Positions 1 through 9,288 of a stretch of DNA of 56,223 nt are shown here, piece after piece. The position numbers and the translations under genes are program-made. Source of the DNA: Hyphococcus sp. (GTDB lineage: Bacteria; Pseudomonadota; Alphaproteobacteria; Caulobacterales; Parvularculaceae). The DNA lies in the NCBI GenBank assembly GCA_021776245.1, contig JAJFGF010000067.1, positions 1 through 56,223 on the forward strand, in the 5' to 3' direction. Under the pieces are notes generated by a model. It did no database searches and was not told the origin of the DNA. It was given only the letters and a program-made list of their open reading frames with translations. Every line of letters begins with the position of its first letter. The first letter of the stretch is position 1.

Positions 1-92
1 ATTCGCGGCCCGCGCGCGAAGGCGCGCTAACCAAAATCTTGACCGCATTCGCGGCCCGCGCGCGAAGGCGCGCTAACCAAAATCTTGACCGC
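1..92. repeat. 46-bp tandem direct repeat, two copies
   Basis: Bases 1-46 are repeated exactly at 47-92. A third, decayed start of the unit (TTCGCGG) follows at 94-100. Each unit holds an inverted repeat, TTCGCG with CGCGAA separated by 7 nt (2-20 in copy one), followed by GC-rich alternating sequence. It ends about 115 bp before tyrS. There are no spacers between copies, so it is not a CRISPR. Function unknown; a recent slippage duplication is the simplest reading. Because copy one begins at base 1, further copies may lie outside the window. Confidence 0.9.
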
Positions 93-207
93 CTTCGCGG
101 TCGGGAGCGATAAACCGGGAACCACTTTATCTCGGAAACGCCCTAGTTGATTGGAAAACGGCCCGCAGCGTGGTACGGGGCTGCGCGACGCGAGCCTGGG
201 CCAGCAA

Positions 208-1455
208 ATGACTGCATATAAATCCGATTTTCTGCGTGTTCTAAATGAGCGCGGATTTATCCATCAGGGAACCAACCTTGAAGGTCTCGATGCGCGCGCC
301 GTAAAAGAATGTCTGACCGGTTATATTGGCTTTGACGCCACGGCGAAAAGCCTCCATGCAGGAAGCCTCATACAGATCATGCTGCTCTATTGGCTGCAGC
401 AAACCGGCCACCGCCCGATCGCTCTCATGGGCGGCGGCACGACCAAAGTCGGCGATCCAAGCGGGAAGGATGAGCAGCGGGCGCTTCTCAGCGACGACAA
501 CATCAATGGCAATATTGCGTCCATCAAGACTGTTTTCGATCAGTTTTTGACGTTCGGCGACGGCCCAAAAGACGCCATTATGGCCAATAACAACGATTGG
601 CTGTCAAAGCTTGGCTATATTGAATTTCTTCGCGATTACGGCGTTCATTTTACAATTAACCGTATGCTGACCTTTGACAGCGTGAAATTGCGGCTTGATC
701 GCGAAAGCCCGCTCACCTTTCTCGAATTCAATTATATGCTGATGCAGGCCTATGATTTTCACGCTCTCTATAATCGTTATGGCTGTGCATTGCAGCTCGG
801 CGGGTCGGACCAATGGGGCAATATTGTCAATGGCGTTGAGCTGTGCCGCCGCAAAGACGGCGCAGAAGTATTCGGCGTCACAACGCCATTATTAACAACG
901 GCGTCGGGCAAGAAAATGGGTAAGACCGAAAGCGGCGCGGTATGGCTCAATGCGGATTTGTTTTCCCCTTACGATTATTGGCAATATTGGCGCAATACCG
1001 AAGACATCGATGTGGGCAAGATGCTGGCGCTGGTCACGACGCTGCCCATGGACGAAGTTGCGCGTCTCGGCGCGCTGGCCGGCGCAGAAATCAATGACGC
1101 GAAGAAAATTCTCGCAACCGAAGCAACAGCGCTTTTGCATGGCCGCGACGCAGCTGCCAGCGCTGCGGCCACAGCCCAAAAAACATTCGAACAGGGCGGT
1201 CTCGGCGGAGATTTACCGACAATTGGTCTTGCCGCCGCCGAAATTGAAGCGGGCGCGCCGGTGCTTGACCAATTTATCGCAGCGGGTTTGTGTTTGTCGA
1301 AGGGCGAAGCACGCCGTCACATCAAGGCAGGGGCGCTGAAAATCAACGATCTGCCAATTTCCGAAGAAAGACTGCTTTCTGCGCCTGACATTGTTGACGG
1401 CGCGATCAAACTCTCAATCGGCAAAAAGAAACACGCTATTATCCGTGTATCCTAG
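208..1455 (+). CDS. tyrS: Tyrosyl-tRNA synthetase
   Basis: Charges tRNA-Tyr with tyrosine in the cytoplasm. The class I signature appears as SLHAGSL, the variant HIGH motif usual in bacterial TyrRS, and the KMSKS loop appears as KKMGKTE. A C-terminal S4-like RNA-binding domain follows ([17 protein letters not shown]). The length of 415 aa is normal for the family. The open frame continues upstream to a TTG at 151, but the residues there do not resemble TyrRS. ATG 208 ([10 protein letters not shown]) fits the family start, although the Shine-Dalgarno sequence is weak. The gene stands alone and is convergent with the AsmA-like gene. Confidence 0.96.
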   Translation: MTAYKSDFLRVLNERGFIHQGTNLEGLDARAVKECLTGYIGFDATAKSLHAGSLIQIMLLYWLQQTGHRPIALMGGGTTKVGDPSGKDEQRALLSDDNINGNIASIKTVFDQFLTFGDGPKDAIMANNNDWLSKLGYIEFLRDYGVHFTINRMLTFDSVKLRLDRESPLTFLEFNYMLMQAYDFHALYNRYGCALQLGGSDQWGNIVNGVELCRRKDGAEVFGVTTPLLTTASGKKMGKTESGAVWLNADLFSPYDYWQYWRNTEDIDVGKMLALVTTLPMDEVARLGALAGAEINDAKKILATEATALLHGRDAAASAAATAQKTFEQGGLGGDLPTIGLAAAEIEAGAPVLDQFIAAGLCLSKGEARRHIKAGALKINDLPISEERLLSAPDIVDGAIKLSIGKKKHAIIRVS

Positions 1456-1456
1456 G

Positions 1457-1507
1457 CCACGTTCGAAAAATGCTGAATCGGCGAACGTGGTCCGGATTAT
1501 GTTTTTT
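1457..1507 (+). terminator. Probable rho-independent terminator of tyrS
   Basis: A 9-bp perfect stem (CCACGTTCG at 1457-1465 with CGAACGTGG at 1482-1490) starts two bases after the tyrS stop codon. A run of six T lies at 1502-1507. The 16-nt loop and the 11-nt gap before the T run are long for a canonical terminator, so efficiency is uncertain. Confidence 0.55.
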
Positions 1508-1553
1508 CGCGCATTCGAACCCAAAAACCGCGTACACTTTTTGTGAATGCACG

Positions 1554-4500
1554 CTAGTTTTCCTGCGCCGCCGGCGGCGTTTCACTTGTCGCATCAACAT
1601 TGTCATTTACGGCGCCCTCAATGACGTTGCGGTCCGGCTGCATCAGCCGGCGCAAAATGCCAGGCGTCAGCGCCGAAAGCGGGTTTACGGATACGATTGG
1701 CGCGGCGGCGTCGCCGCTGACCGAATAGGAAAGCGCGACGATGCCTTCGCCTTTTTTTCCAACCAAAATGTCACCAATGATCGGCGCGTTTCCGAGCACG
1801 GAATTTAACTGATAGATCGGCGCGACAGCGCCAACAAGGCTAACCTCACCGCCCTGCCCGACGGCCATTGCGCCTTCAGCTGTAATCCCGACGGACGGGC
1901 CTGTGGCGCGCATATTGCGGACCGCAAGAACTTTGTCGGCAAAATCAAACTCTCCGTAAGCATAGGACAAATCGATGCCCTCGCCATTGAGAAGGTTTGT
2001 CAGGCCGTCCAGCGAGCCAGCCGAAAAAATCCGCGCCAGAAGCGGCGCCTCAATGACTTGAAGGTCGCGCGCTTCGAGGATGCCGGAAAAACCGGCTTCG
2101 CCCGCCGTCGGCAAATTGATTTCCATCGATCCGTCGCCCCCACTAACGGAGCTGACGCCAAAAACGCCGGCGAGCAGACCGCCAATGGCGCCGCTTCGCG
2201 CGTTGATGACGCGTTGTGGCCCTTCGTCAGCGCCTGTATGCGTCATCGATATTGTCAATGGCGCGCTTGTCTGGTCAAACGCCGAAAAATCAAGCCCCTG
2301 AAGCTGATTTGCGTCGCGCCGCAGCTCAAGCGAGGCGCCCCTGTATTCAACGCCGCGGCGCATTAACATGCGGTCAAATCGGGCGCTAAGGGATACGCCA
2401 TTTCCCCAATCAAATGCAGCGTCGTTATTGGCTGGTGTCGCCGTTCCATTAACAATCTGCTCCGCCATCGCGGCGCCATTCAGAAAATCGCCCGTTGCTG
2501 TGATTGCCAATGCGCCCGACGCTTCGCGCCCGGCGATGATGGAAAGATCTGCGGCGTCAGCCAGAAAAAATCTTGGCATATCTGCCGATTGCAATACGCC
2601 GCTCTGGGCAAATGACATTTTACCGCTGATTTCAACGCCGCCGCCCAGAATATGGATTTTGTCAATCGAAACAGCGTCTGGCGTGAACGAAATCTGTATG
2701 TCGCCGTCCGCCGGAATATCGGCGGGTTTACGCCATCCAAGCGCATCGACTGTCAACGCAGCGCCGGAAAAATCTGCGTCGATATTGAGCGTCTCGACGG
2801 CCCCAAGTTCGCCAACGGCATGGGCGGAGAACACGATTGGGCCTCGCAACATCTGGCGCGACGGAATACCAAAAAGGTCGCCGGTTGATGAATCGATTAT
2901 TCCTGCGATCACGATATCCGACGGCCCGTCCTGCTGAAAGAAATTCTTGTTCCAGATGATGTTGATCGGCGCATCGGAGAGTTTTGCGTCGGCCCTGACG
3001 GTCATGGACCGCGCCATTAAATCCACTGTCCCCGTTGCATCAGACAATTCAACATCGCCAACCAGGTCAGTGACGGACATTTTTTCAAATGTCGCGACGC
3101 CGCTGTACCGATATTCCTCTGGCGCCGCATCGCGCTTATTCGGCCGCATAATTTCAACTGTTGCTCGCGTTTCGCCGGAAAACTGCTCCGGCGAAAGTTG
3201 AACCTTGGAAAGCAGCGACATCGGTTCCTGATCGATGACGCCGAGCAGCGCTTCAGATTTTCCCGAAGCCGTGAAGCGAATAAAGGTTGGCTGCCATTTC
3301 GGGATAAATACCGGAAATTCAACTTCACCGCCGGTGATTAGGACCTCGCCGACGCGCGCGCGCGGCGCCTTGAGCGAAAAACTGTTGCCGCGCACAACAC
3401 CGCTGCCGGAAGCCTCGGTCAACGGCGTCATCGCTTCGACGTAATAGGCAGTGGCATTACGCACATCAAAGCTCAGCGCAATCGCCTCATCGGGCATTCC
3501 GGCATCTTCGCCGACAGCGCCCGGGGGCAGATCCATGACGAAACTGATATTGTCTATCGTCGCCGCTGCTACGCGATCTTCGATCCAGTCGCGGGCGCCC
3601 ATCGCAACGCCGATCGGCCATATTCTCATCAACCGATGCGGATCCATGGCGCCGTCAAGTTTTATATCCGCAGCGACGCCGAGCGACGGCGTAACACCGT
3701 CGCCGCCGCGCTCAGGGAAAATGAACGCCATATTGCCGCTGACGCTGACATCAAGAAAATCGGAACTTATGGAATTGAAGCTAAGACGGCGCTGATCAAC
3801 CTGATAACCGCCGGTTAACGCCAGCGATTGCACAGGCAGCGCTTCGGGCAGACGGCCCTCGGCGGCAAGCACCAGATTTTGCGATTTCAGATCAAAAACG
3901 ACGCTTTGCGGCTTGCGGATATCATCGCCAAATGAGACCGCAACCGAGCCATTGATTTCTCCGCTGCTGCCGCCTGCATCGAAAGCAATCCGTTCAATTG
4001 AAAATGCGTTCCTGGCGGGATCGAACTGCGTGTCCCATTCAAGAAACGCAATTGGCGTCGTTACGCCGCCAAGTTTCATGACGCCTTCGCCTGTTCGCGC
4101 CGAGAAGCTCGATCCCAAAACATCGCCGGTCGTTGAAAAAGAAATTGCGGCCTTGCCGGTCACCGGCGCATCGAGAATGCCTGCCGTTTCCCCATAAAAT
4201 GTCGTCAATATGTCCGCGACAGGAAAATTCGACCCGCTGATGACAACGGCAACTGTACCGCTTGCATCGGTGTAGTGAGCGCTTGCGTCGAGCGTTGCAC
4301 GCTCACCGCCAATGTCGATGTAGCCGTCAAGTGCGCCAACAAAACCCTTTTTATTGCGGGATAAAGAGACATTTGCCGCGGGGGCAACCCATGAACGCCC
4401 CGAGGCGGCGTCAACAAACGTTATTTCCGCATTGGCAATTGCGGCGCGTTCAAAAGCGCTTTTCAGAATCTGCCTGTCGAAGGCTGGCGATATGCCGGCG

Positions 4501-4952
4501 AAAAAAGAACGCCGCCGCTCGCGTCGAACCGCCGGCAATTCAATATCCTGATTGTCATTTCTCACAATGCGGAACTTTGCGCCGGACGCGTCGAGACGCT
4601 TCGGGCCTGTCTTGCCCGAGAAGATATCGCCAAAGTCAAACAAGAACGAAATGTTTTCGGCGCTCGCGGTTTCATCACCGGCCGCATCCAATATCGTCAA
4701 CCCCGAAAGGTTAACAATCACTTCGCTGCGCGGTTCAGCGCGGTTTAACGCGACGTCGTCGATTTTCACTGCGTATCCAACAGGCAATTTGCGTTCAATT
4801 GCGATTGCCGCGCTGGATTTGAAAATATTCAGCGACACCGGACCGCTGTCCAGCCGCCAATACAAAAAGGCGGCGCCGGCGCCGACGGCGCCGATAAGAA
4901 TTGCGATGACCTCAAACAAAATGAGCGCTGTTTTCGCCGCGCGCTTCTTCAT
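1554..4952 (-). CDS. AsmA/YhdP-like envelope protein (DUF3971 type)
   Basis: A 1132-aa protein with one N-terminal membrane segment (about residues 8-32) and a very long, beta-rich periplasmic part. Its composition and C-terminal AsmA-like region (about 980-1100) resemble the YhdP/TamB/AsmA superfamily. Known members of that superfamily bridge the inner and outer membrane and take part in phospholipid transport. The same family is commonly found beside tyrS and bcp in alphaproteobacteria (recalled, not checked). It starts at ATG 4952, divergent from bcp, and ends convergent with tyrS. The exact role is inferred from family only. It appears complete, with no internal break. Confidence 0.8.
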   Translation of the reverse strand: MKKRAAKTALILFEVIAILIGAVGAGAAFLYWRLDSGPVSLNIFKSSAAIAIERKLPVGYAVKIDDVALNRAEPRSEVIVNLSGLTILDAAGDETASAENISFLFDFGDIFSGKTGPKRLDASGAKFRIVRNDNQDIELPAVRRERRRSFFAGISPAFDRQILKSAFERAAIANAEITFVDAASGRSWVAPAANVSLSRNKKGFVGALDGYIDIGGERATLDASAHYTDASGTVAVVISGSNFPVADILTTFYGETAGILDAPVTGKAAISFSTTGDVLGSSFSARTGEGVMKLGGVTTPIAFLEWDTQFDPARNAFSIERIAFDAGGSSGEINGSVAVSFGDDIRKPQSVVFDLKSQNLVLAAEGRLPEALPVQSLALTGGYQVDQRRLSFNSISSDFLDVSVSGNMAFIFPERGGDGVTPSLGVAADIKLDGAMDPHRLMRIWPIGVAMGARDWIEDRVAAATIDNISFVMDLPPGAVGEDAGMPDEAIALSFDVRNATAYYVEAMTPLTEASGSGVVRGNSFSLKAPRARVGEVLITGGEVEFPVFIPKWQPTFIRFTASGKSEALLGVIDQEPMSLLSKVQLSPEQFSGETRATVEIMRPNKRDAAPEEYRYSGVATFEKMSVTDLVGDVELSDATGTVDLMARSMTVRADAKLSDAPINIIWNKNFFQQDGPSDIVIAGIIDSSTGDLFGIPSRQMLRGPIVFSAHAVGELGAVETLNIDADFSGAALTVDALGWRKPADIPADGDIQISFTPDAVSIDKIHILGGGVEISGKMSFAQSGVLQSADMPRFFLADAADLSIIAGREASGALAITATGDFLNGAAMAEQIVNGTATPANNDAAFDWGNGVSLSARFDRMLMRRGVEYRGASLELRRDANQLQGLDFSAFDQTSAPLTISMTHTGADEGPQRVINARSGAIGGLLAGVFGVSSVSGGDGSMEINLPTAGEAGFSGILEARDLQVIEAPLLARIFSAGSLDGLTNLLNGEGIDLSYAYGEFDFADKVLAVRNMRATGPSVGITAEGAMAVGQGGEVSLVGAVAPIYQLNSVLGNAPIIGDILVGKKGEGIVALSYSVSGDAAAPIVSVNPLSALTPGILRRLMQPDRNVIEGAVNDNVDATSETPPAAQEN

Positions 4953-5138
4953 GCCGCCGCCAACCGTAGTTACCCAATTACCAAATAAACGCCCCCACCC
5001 CGGCAGACGCTCACAACTCTACGCGTACCGATCATTTGCTCCAGCCGCAAGGGCGATCGGACGGCCGGCCGCACTGGCCAATGGCACAAAGTGCGATAAA
5101 GTGCGCCGCATTTACCAACAAAACGTTAGGAAAAAATC

Positions 5139-5609
5139 ATGGCGTCAGCAGGCGAGCCCGGGTCAAGAGCGCCGGCCTTCACGCTTGAGATGGAGAACGG
5201 AGAAAAGCTCAGCCTGAAGGACCTGAAGGGCAAAAAGGTCGTTCTTTATTTCTATCCCAAGGACGACACGCCGGGCTGCACCAAGGAAGCGGTCGCTTTT
5301 ACCGGTGATCTGGCCAAGTTCAGGCGCGCCGGAGCGGTTGTTATCGGTGTTTCCAAAGACAGCGCCGCCAGGCACCAGAAATTCATTGCCAAGCACAACC
5401 TTAAGATCCGCCTCGGCGCCGATGAAGATGGCAAAGTGGTCGAAAAATACGGCGTCTGGGTCGAGAAAAACATGTATGGGCGCAAATATATGGGCATTGA
5501 ACGGGCAACCTTTCTGATCGATGAAAAGGGCGTCCTGCGCGGGGTCTGGCGCAAGGTTAAGGTCGCCGGCCATACGGACGAAGTGCTGGAAGCGGTTAAG
5601 GCCCTTTGA
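5139..5609 (+). CDS. bcp: Thioredoxin-dependent peroxiredoxin (Bcp/PrxQ type)
   Basis: Reduces hydrogen peroxide and organic peroxides in the cytoplasm. The AhpC/TSA fold shows the peroxidatic site YPKDDTPGCTKEA with Cys47. Many Bcp proteins, including E. coli Bcp, carry a resolving Cys five residues later. Here that position is Val52 and the protein has no other cysteine, so it should act as a 1-Cys enzyme. Length 156 aa is typical. ATG 5139 has AGGA 8 nt upstream. The stop overlaps the TTG start of the next gene (TTGA), implying coupled translation. Confidence 0.93.
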   Translation: MASAGEPGSRAPAFTLEMENGEKLSLKDLKGKKVVLYFYPKDDTPGCTKEAVAFTGDLAKFRRAGAVVIGVSKDSAARHQKFIAKHNLKIRLGADEDGKVVEKYGVWVEKNMYGRKYMGIERATFLIDEKGVLRGVWRKVKVAGHTDEVLEAVKAL

Positions 5610-6421
5610 GCGCGCCAAGCATCACGTTGCTGGAAGCTGCGATCCGGGTCCTCAGAGCGGCCGCGCCCGACGAAAAAGTTGCTGCAGCGCAAAATGCCGC
5701 CCTGCTGCAGGAGGCTGCCGCGTCGCTCGGTGAAATCGGCGAATATGCGCCCCCCGACCGACCGGCAAGACCGCAGCAGCCTGCGCTCGTATCCCCCGCG
5801 CAAACGCCACGCCGCGGGCTGGGCTCACAAGAAGGCCGGGCAGCCCTTCTCCACGCCATCGGCCATATAGAATTCAACGCTATCGATCTGGCGTTCGACA
5901 TGGCTGTACGCTTTGCCGGCGCCGTAGATGCGCTGGGCCTTGATCCGCGCCGTTTTGTCACCGACTGGATCGCCGTAGGGTCGGATGAAGCGCGCCATTT
6001 TGGCCTGATTACAGATCGCCTCAATGCGCTGGGCGGCGAATATGGCGACTTTCCCGCACATGACGGCCTTTGGGAAGCGGCGGCCAAAACCCGCCACGAT
6101 CTCACTGCGCGCCTAGTCGTTGCACCGCTCATTTTGGAAGCGAGAGGACTTGACGTAACGCCCGGCATGATCAAAAAGCTGGCGGCCGTAGGCGATCAAA
6201 AAAGCGCCGATGCGCTGCAAATCATCTATGACGACGAGATTGGCCACGTCGCCTGCGGGAGACGCTGGTTTCACAAAGTTTGCATAGAACAGGGCGCTGA
6301 CCCGACCGCGACATTTCTGATGCTTAAGGAGAAATACGTGCCCGGGGTGCTAAGACCGCCGTTTAACCATACGGCGAGAGACCAGGCGGGCCTGCCAAGG
6401 CTATTTTATGAACCAAATTGA
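5606..6421 (+). CDS. DUF455 ferritin-like protein
   Basis: A 271-aa, mainly helical protein of the DUF455 ferritin-like family. A full set of possible diiron ligands is visible: Glu89 (HIE), Glu128 and His131 (DEARH), Glu178 (LEARG), Glu211 and His214 (DEIGH). This suggests a non-haem diiron oxidase, hydroxylase or iron-binding role, but the substrate is unknown. The start is a TTG that overlaps the bcp stop by 4 nt; no better start lies nearby. Coupling to a peroxiredoxin suggests a link to oxidative stress or iron handling, which is inference. Confidence 0.85.
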   Translation: MSAPSITLLEAAIRVLRAAAPDEKVAAAQNAALLQEAAASLGEIGEYAPPDRPARPQQPALVSPAQTPRRGLGSQEGRAALLHAIGHIEFNAIDLAFDMAVRFAGAVDALGLDPRRFVTDWIAVGSDEARHFGLITDRLNALGGEYGDFPAHDGLWEAAAKTRHDLTARLVVAPLILEARGLDVTPGMIKKLAAVGDQKSADALQIIYDDEIGHVACGRRWFHKVCIEQGADPTATFLMLKEKYVPGVLRPPFNHTARDQAGLPRLFYEPN

Positions 6422-6575
6422 AACAAAATCCGCTCTAGAATCGAATCAGGTCTTTGGATTGTGGAAAAATGACGTTACACCATCACATAGTTGTTGCGTA
6501 ATGTCCGAATTTGGGCTGCAATATATTAAGGGGTGGCGGCGCATAAATGTCGTGTGTGCAAGGGGCGTTTGTTAG
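6422..6575 (+). promoter_or_regulatory. Upstream region of the M23 gene with paired GANTC sites
   Basis: A 154-bp intergenic stretch. Two abutting GANTC sites (GAATCGAATC, 6438-6447) are the recognition sequence of the CcrM methylase of alphaproteobacteria. The rest is AT-rich compared with the flanks, but I cannot assign -35 and -10 boxes with confidence. The pairing could make transcription sensitive to methylation state; this is inference. Confidence 0.35.
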
Positions 6576-7886
6576 ATGAGCCGTCGTTCCGGCAAATTAA
6601 GGCGCGTACTCAGCCGTTTCTTCAAAGAACGGCAGATATACCATCGTAGCGACGGCGTCGTTCACTTCATTTCCATGTCTTCCAAGACCCAGATCGCCCT
6701 TTCGGTCGTGATCGGCGCGGCCCTGCTTTGGGTGGCCTACTCATCGGTCAACGTTGTTTTCAAAGAACAAATTATCGTCGCCAAAGAACGCGACAGCCGC
6801 ATTATGGAAACAACCTATTCAAAGCGGCTGCACGACGCGCAACGCGCCTATGACGATGTCAGCTCCCTAAATCAGATCATCCAGCAAAACTTCGATGAAA
6901 CGATGGTGGATATTTCAACCCGCCACCAGATGCTGCGCAACATGGTCGAGCGGAAATCGGCGATCGATCAGGGCCTGGACACCCTCGCTGCGGGGCTGGC
7001 TGAAGCCGGCGGCCCGAACGGCCAGAAACCGTCAAATGGCAACCGGGTGATGGTCGACATAGCGCCGGGCGAGCCGACGCCGCGCCAGTCGCGATTTTCC
7101 ACCATTCGCAAAGCGGCTGAGCCCGCGCAAGATCAGCCGGATGACGAAGAGGGAAACGCAGCGCCCAACGCCATAGAAATTATGGAAAAAGCAGCGGCTG
7201 ATCTTTATGTCGAGCAAATGCTGCTGTTGGCCGCCGTTGAGGAAAAAGCCAATAAAGAGCGCGACGAATTAAAAATGGTCCTTGCCAGCACCGGGGCGCC
7301 TGTTGACGCTTTGGTCACGCCAGCAAAAATCTCAAATCTGGTCCTTGCTCAGGGAGGACCCTTTATCGACGCCGCCAATATGAGCGGTGAATATTCAACT
7401 TTTTACCAGCATGCCAACCGCGCCGCTACGGCCGTCGATGAACTCGAAGCCTTACAGGCGGCTATCAAGTATGTGCCGCTGTCATCGCCATTGATCGTCA
7501 GCCGGCGCTTCACCAGCGGTTACGGCGTGCGCCGCGATCCGATTAACGGGCGTCATTCCAGCCATCACGGCATTGATTTTGCCGCGCCCTGGGCGTCTCC
7601 GGTAACAGCGACGGCGGCCGGGGTGGTAAAATTGGCGCGCACCCGGGCTGGTTTCGGCCGCACGGTCGAAATCGATCATGGCAACGGTTTTGTCACCCGT
7701 TACGCGCATATGAGCAGAATTTCAGTAAAAGCCGGGCAGAAGGTAAATCTTCACGATAAGGTGGGAGAATTGGGCTCGAGCGGCCGGTCAACCGGTCCGC
7801 ACGTTCATTACGAGATTCTCTTCAGGGGAAAGCCGCTTAATCCACGCCGGTTCATTGAGGCAGGTAGATATGTTTTCGAAAGCTAA
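6576..7886 (+). CDS. Membrane-anchored M23 (LytM) peptidoglycan endopeptidase, LmdC-like
   Basis: A 436-aa cell-wall hydrolase. It has a short basic cytoplasmic N-terminus, one membrane segment (about 38-60) and a periplasmic coiled-coil/linker (about 65-310). The C-terminal M23 domain has an intact zinc site: His330 and Asp334 in HHGID, and His409 and His411 in HVH, so it should be catalytically active. ATG 6576 keeps the N-terminus KERQIYHRSDG that is characteristic of this group. The next gene, a bactofilin, overlaps its 3' end by 17 nt. M23 enzymes genetically paired with bactofilins are known in stalked and budding alphaproteobacteria, where the cytoskeletal protein positions the hydrolase. 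Confidence 0.9.
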   Translation: MSRRSGKLRRVLSRFFKERQIYHRSDGVVHFISMSSKTQIALSVVIGAALLWVAYSSVNVVFKEQIIVAKERDSRIMETTYSKRLHDAQRAYDDVSSLNQIIQQNFDETMVDISTRHQMLRNMVERKSAIDQGLDTLAAGLAEAGGPNGQKPSNGNRVMVDIAPGEPTPRQSRFSTIRKAAEPAQDQPDDEEGNAAPNAIEIMEKAAADLYVEQMLLLAAVEEKANKERDELKMVLASTGAPVDALVTPAKISNLVLAQGGPFIDAANMSGEYSTFYQHANRAATAVDELEALQAAIKYVPLSSPLIVSRRFTSGYGVRRDPINGRHSSHHGIDFAAPWASPVTATAAGVVKLARTRAGFGRTVEIDHGNGFVTRYAHMSRISVKAGQKVNLHDKVGELGSSGRSTGPHVHYEILFRGKPLNPRRFIEAGRYVFES

Positions 7887-8490
7887 ACCCAGCAGCAAGT
7901 CTGCAGACGCAAAGAAACAAGGCGGCGCTCCCCGTGAGACGCCTGCGGCGCAATCCCATGCGCAACAATCACAATCAAACAAAAGGGCCAGTTCAATGAA
8001 GTCTGCCGGCGTTCCTTCAATTATCTCCGCCGACGTTGTGATGCGCGGCAACATCAATTCGGCCGGCGAAATTCAGTTCGATGGATCACTCGAAGGCGAT
8101 ATCAAAGCGGGCTCGCTGATTATCGGAGAAAAAGCAGCTGTTAAAGGCGAAGTCGTCTGTGAAACAGTAACTGTCCGGGGTCGCGTCGAAGGCGGCATTC
8201 GCGCTAAATCGGTTTCGCTGGCCGCAACCTCGCAAATTCTCGGCGATATTCTGCACAGCTCGCTTTCAGTAGAGACCGGCGCACATTTCGAAGGCAATTG
8301 CCGTCACTCTGACGATCCGCTCTCGGATTCATCGGCAAAAGATTTCCGCAGGTCGCGCCCATCATCGCCAAACGCCGGCCCGCGCCCGACCTCTGCAGCA
8401 GGCGATGACGGGATGAATGGCGAGCACCACGGATCAACAAAGAAAGACGCGCCGTCCTTTTTAAGCCAGGGACGCTCACCGCTGCGCTAA
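7870..8490 (+). CDS. bacA: Bactofilin (polymer-forming cytoskeletal protein)
   Basis: A 206-aa protein with the bactofilin beta-helix (about residues 50-145: repeating VxGxIxxxG turns such as MRGNINSAGEIQFDGSLEGD). Disordered basic and Ser/Pro-rich tails flank it on both sides. Bactofilins self-assemble without nucleotides into membrane-bound filaments that localise cell-wall enzymes. ATG 7870 lies inside the end of the M23 gene and is preceded by GAGGCAGG; a TTG at 7855 is less likely. It is the last gene of this unit and is followed by a strong terminator. The symbol follows Caulobacter usage; orthology to bacA rather than a paralogue is not proven. Confidence 0.92.
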   Translation: MFSKAKPSSKSADAKKQGGAPRETPAAQSHAQQSQSNKRASSMKSAGVPSIISADVVMRGNINSAGEIQFDGSLEGDIKAGSLIIGEKAAVKGEVVCETVTVRGRVEGGIRAKSVSLAATSQILGDILHSSLSVETGAHFEGNCRHSDDPLSDSSAKDFRRSRPSSPNAGPRPTSAAGDDGMNGEHHGSTKKDAPSFLSQGRSPLR

Positions 8491-8512
8491 GAGTTCTGCA
8501 ATTCGCATTAAA

Positions 8513-8543
8513 GAAAAGGCCACGGTTTTTCCGTGGCCTTTTC
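8513..8543. terminator. Strong bidirectional rho-independent terminator
   Basis: A 13-bp perfect stem (GAAAAGGCCACGG, 8513-8525; CCGTGGCCTTTTC, 8531-8543) with a T5 loop. It starts 22 bp after the bactofilin stop. The A/T-flanked GC stem works in both directions, so it also lies 24 bp beyond the end of the leftward membrane-protein gene. Confidence 0.92.
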
Positions 8544-8566
8544 TCGTGCTCTTGCCTTGCTTTGGA

Positions 8567-9046
8567 CTAACGGCCGCGCATCCCTGAAAGACCAGAGATG
8601 GTCGTCAGCAAAGCCGCCCCGGCGGCAAGATAGGCGCCCCACTGAACCCCCGCCAAACCGTCAGCCGTGTTCATCATGGTCAGCAGGAAAAACCCCATGG
8701 CGCCAAGCCCGCCAAGTCCGGCTGTGATCGTAACGATGCTTGTCAGCCTGCCTATAAAAGGGATCAGCCCGACAATGCCGAGCGCGGCTGCAGCAACCGC
8801 GAGCACCGAAGCCCAGGATAATGCGCTGCCGACACTGGTTGAATCCTGAATCTCACCGTCTGATGCGCATTCCTCGCCAATTGGGGCCTTGAGTTCCTGC
8901 AAACAATGAACCGCGTTTCCAATGAAATAATCTCCCGTCACAACGGAATTGATCTCCCCCCGCACCGAGTCCCTCGTTTCAACCGAAAACATCGGCCCTA
9001 AATAGATCGCCGCTACAAAGGCCAGCGGCAGCAATATCCGGATCAT
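8567..9046 (-). CDS. Small integral membrane protein, unknown function
   Basis: A 159-aa protein that I do not recognise. It has an N-terminal hydrophobic segment (2-17, membrane anchor or signal), then a soluble loop with two cysteines (HCLQEL and EECASD) that could form a disulfide if periplasmic. Three hydrophobic, glycine-rich helices follow (about 77-98, 100-122 and 132-152). ATG 9046 is preceded by GGGGGGA. It is convergent with the bactofilin gene across a shared terminator and divergent from the nitrilase. It is probably a real gene because of codon pattern, start signal and clean boundaries. Confidence 0.7.
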   Translation of the reverse strand: MIRILLPLAFVAAIYLGPMFSVETRDSVRGEINSVVTGDYFIGNAVHCLQELKAPIGEECASDGEIQDSTSVGSALSWASVLAVAAAALGIVGLIPFIGRLTSIVTITAGLGGLGAMGFFLLTMMNTADGLAGVQWGAYLAAGAALLTTISGLSGMRGR

Positions 9047-9288
9047 AAGATCCCCCCGTATTTTCCCGACTACAGAAGCCGGCAGTTTACCCGTTGTTAA
9101 GGGTCAAGCCAACCCGCCGAAAGGCTCCAAAACCCGCTGGAATGCGCCAATCAGGCCGCGAACGCGAAATGCCATTTTCCCGGCGATCACCGTTCAGCGT
9201 GCAAGCAAAGCCAGTACTGGAGCCGACGCCCGATCACGGGCTATAACACGCCTCATCACGCCAGCATCTAACGGAACGTGAAGCGGAA

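Noticed and set aside
1-92. CRISPR array
   Set aside because: The two copies abut with no unique spacer, and no cas gene is near.
1470-1808. Plus-strand frame after tyrS
   Set aside because: Begins in the terminator hairpin and runs antisense into the AsmA-like gene; composition not protein-like.
8513-8543. Small RNA gene ending in the hairpin
   Set aside because: The stem-loop is a plain terminator shared by two convergent genes; no promoter is seen between them.
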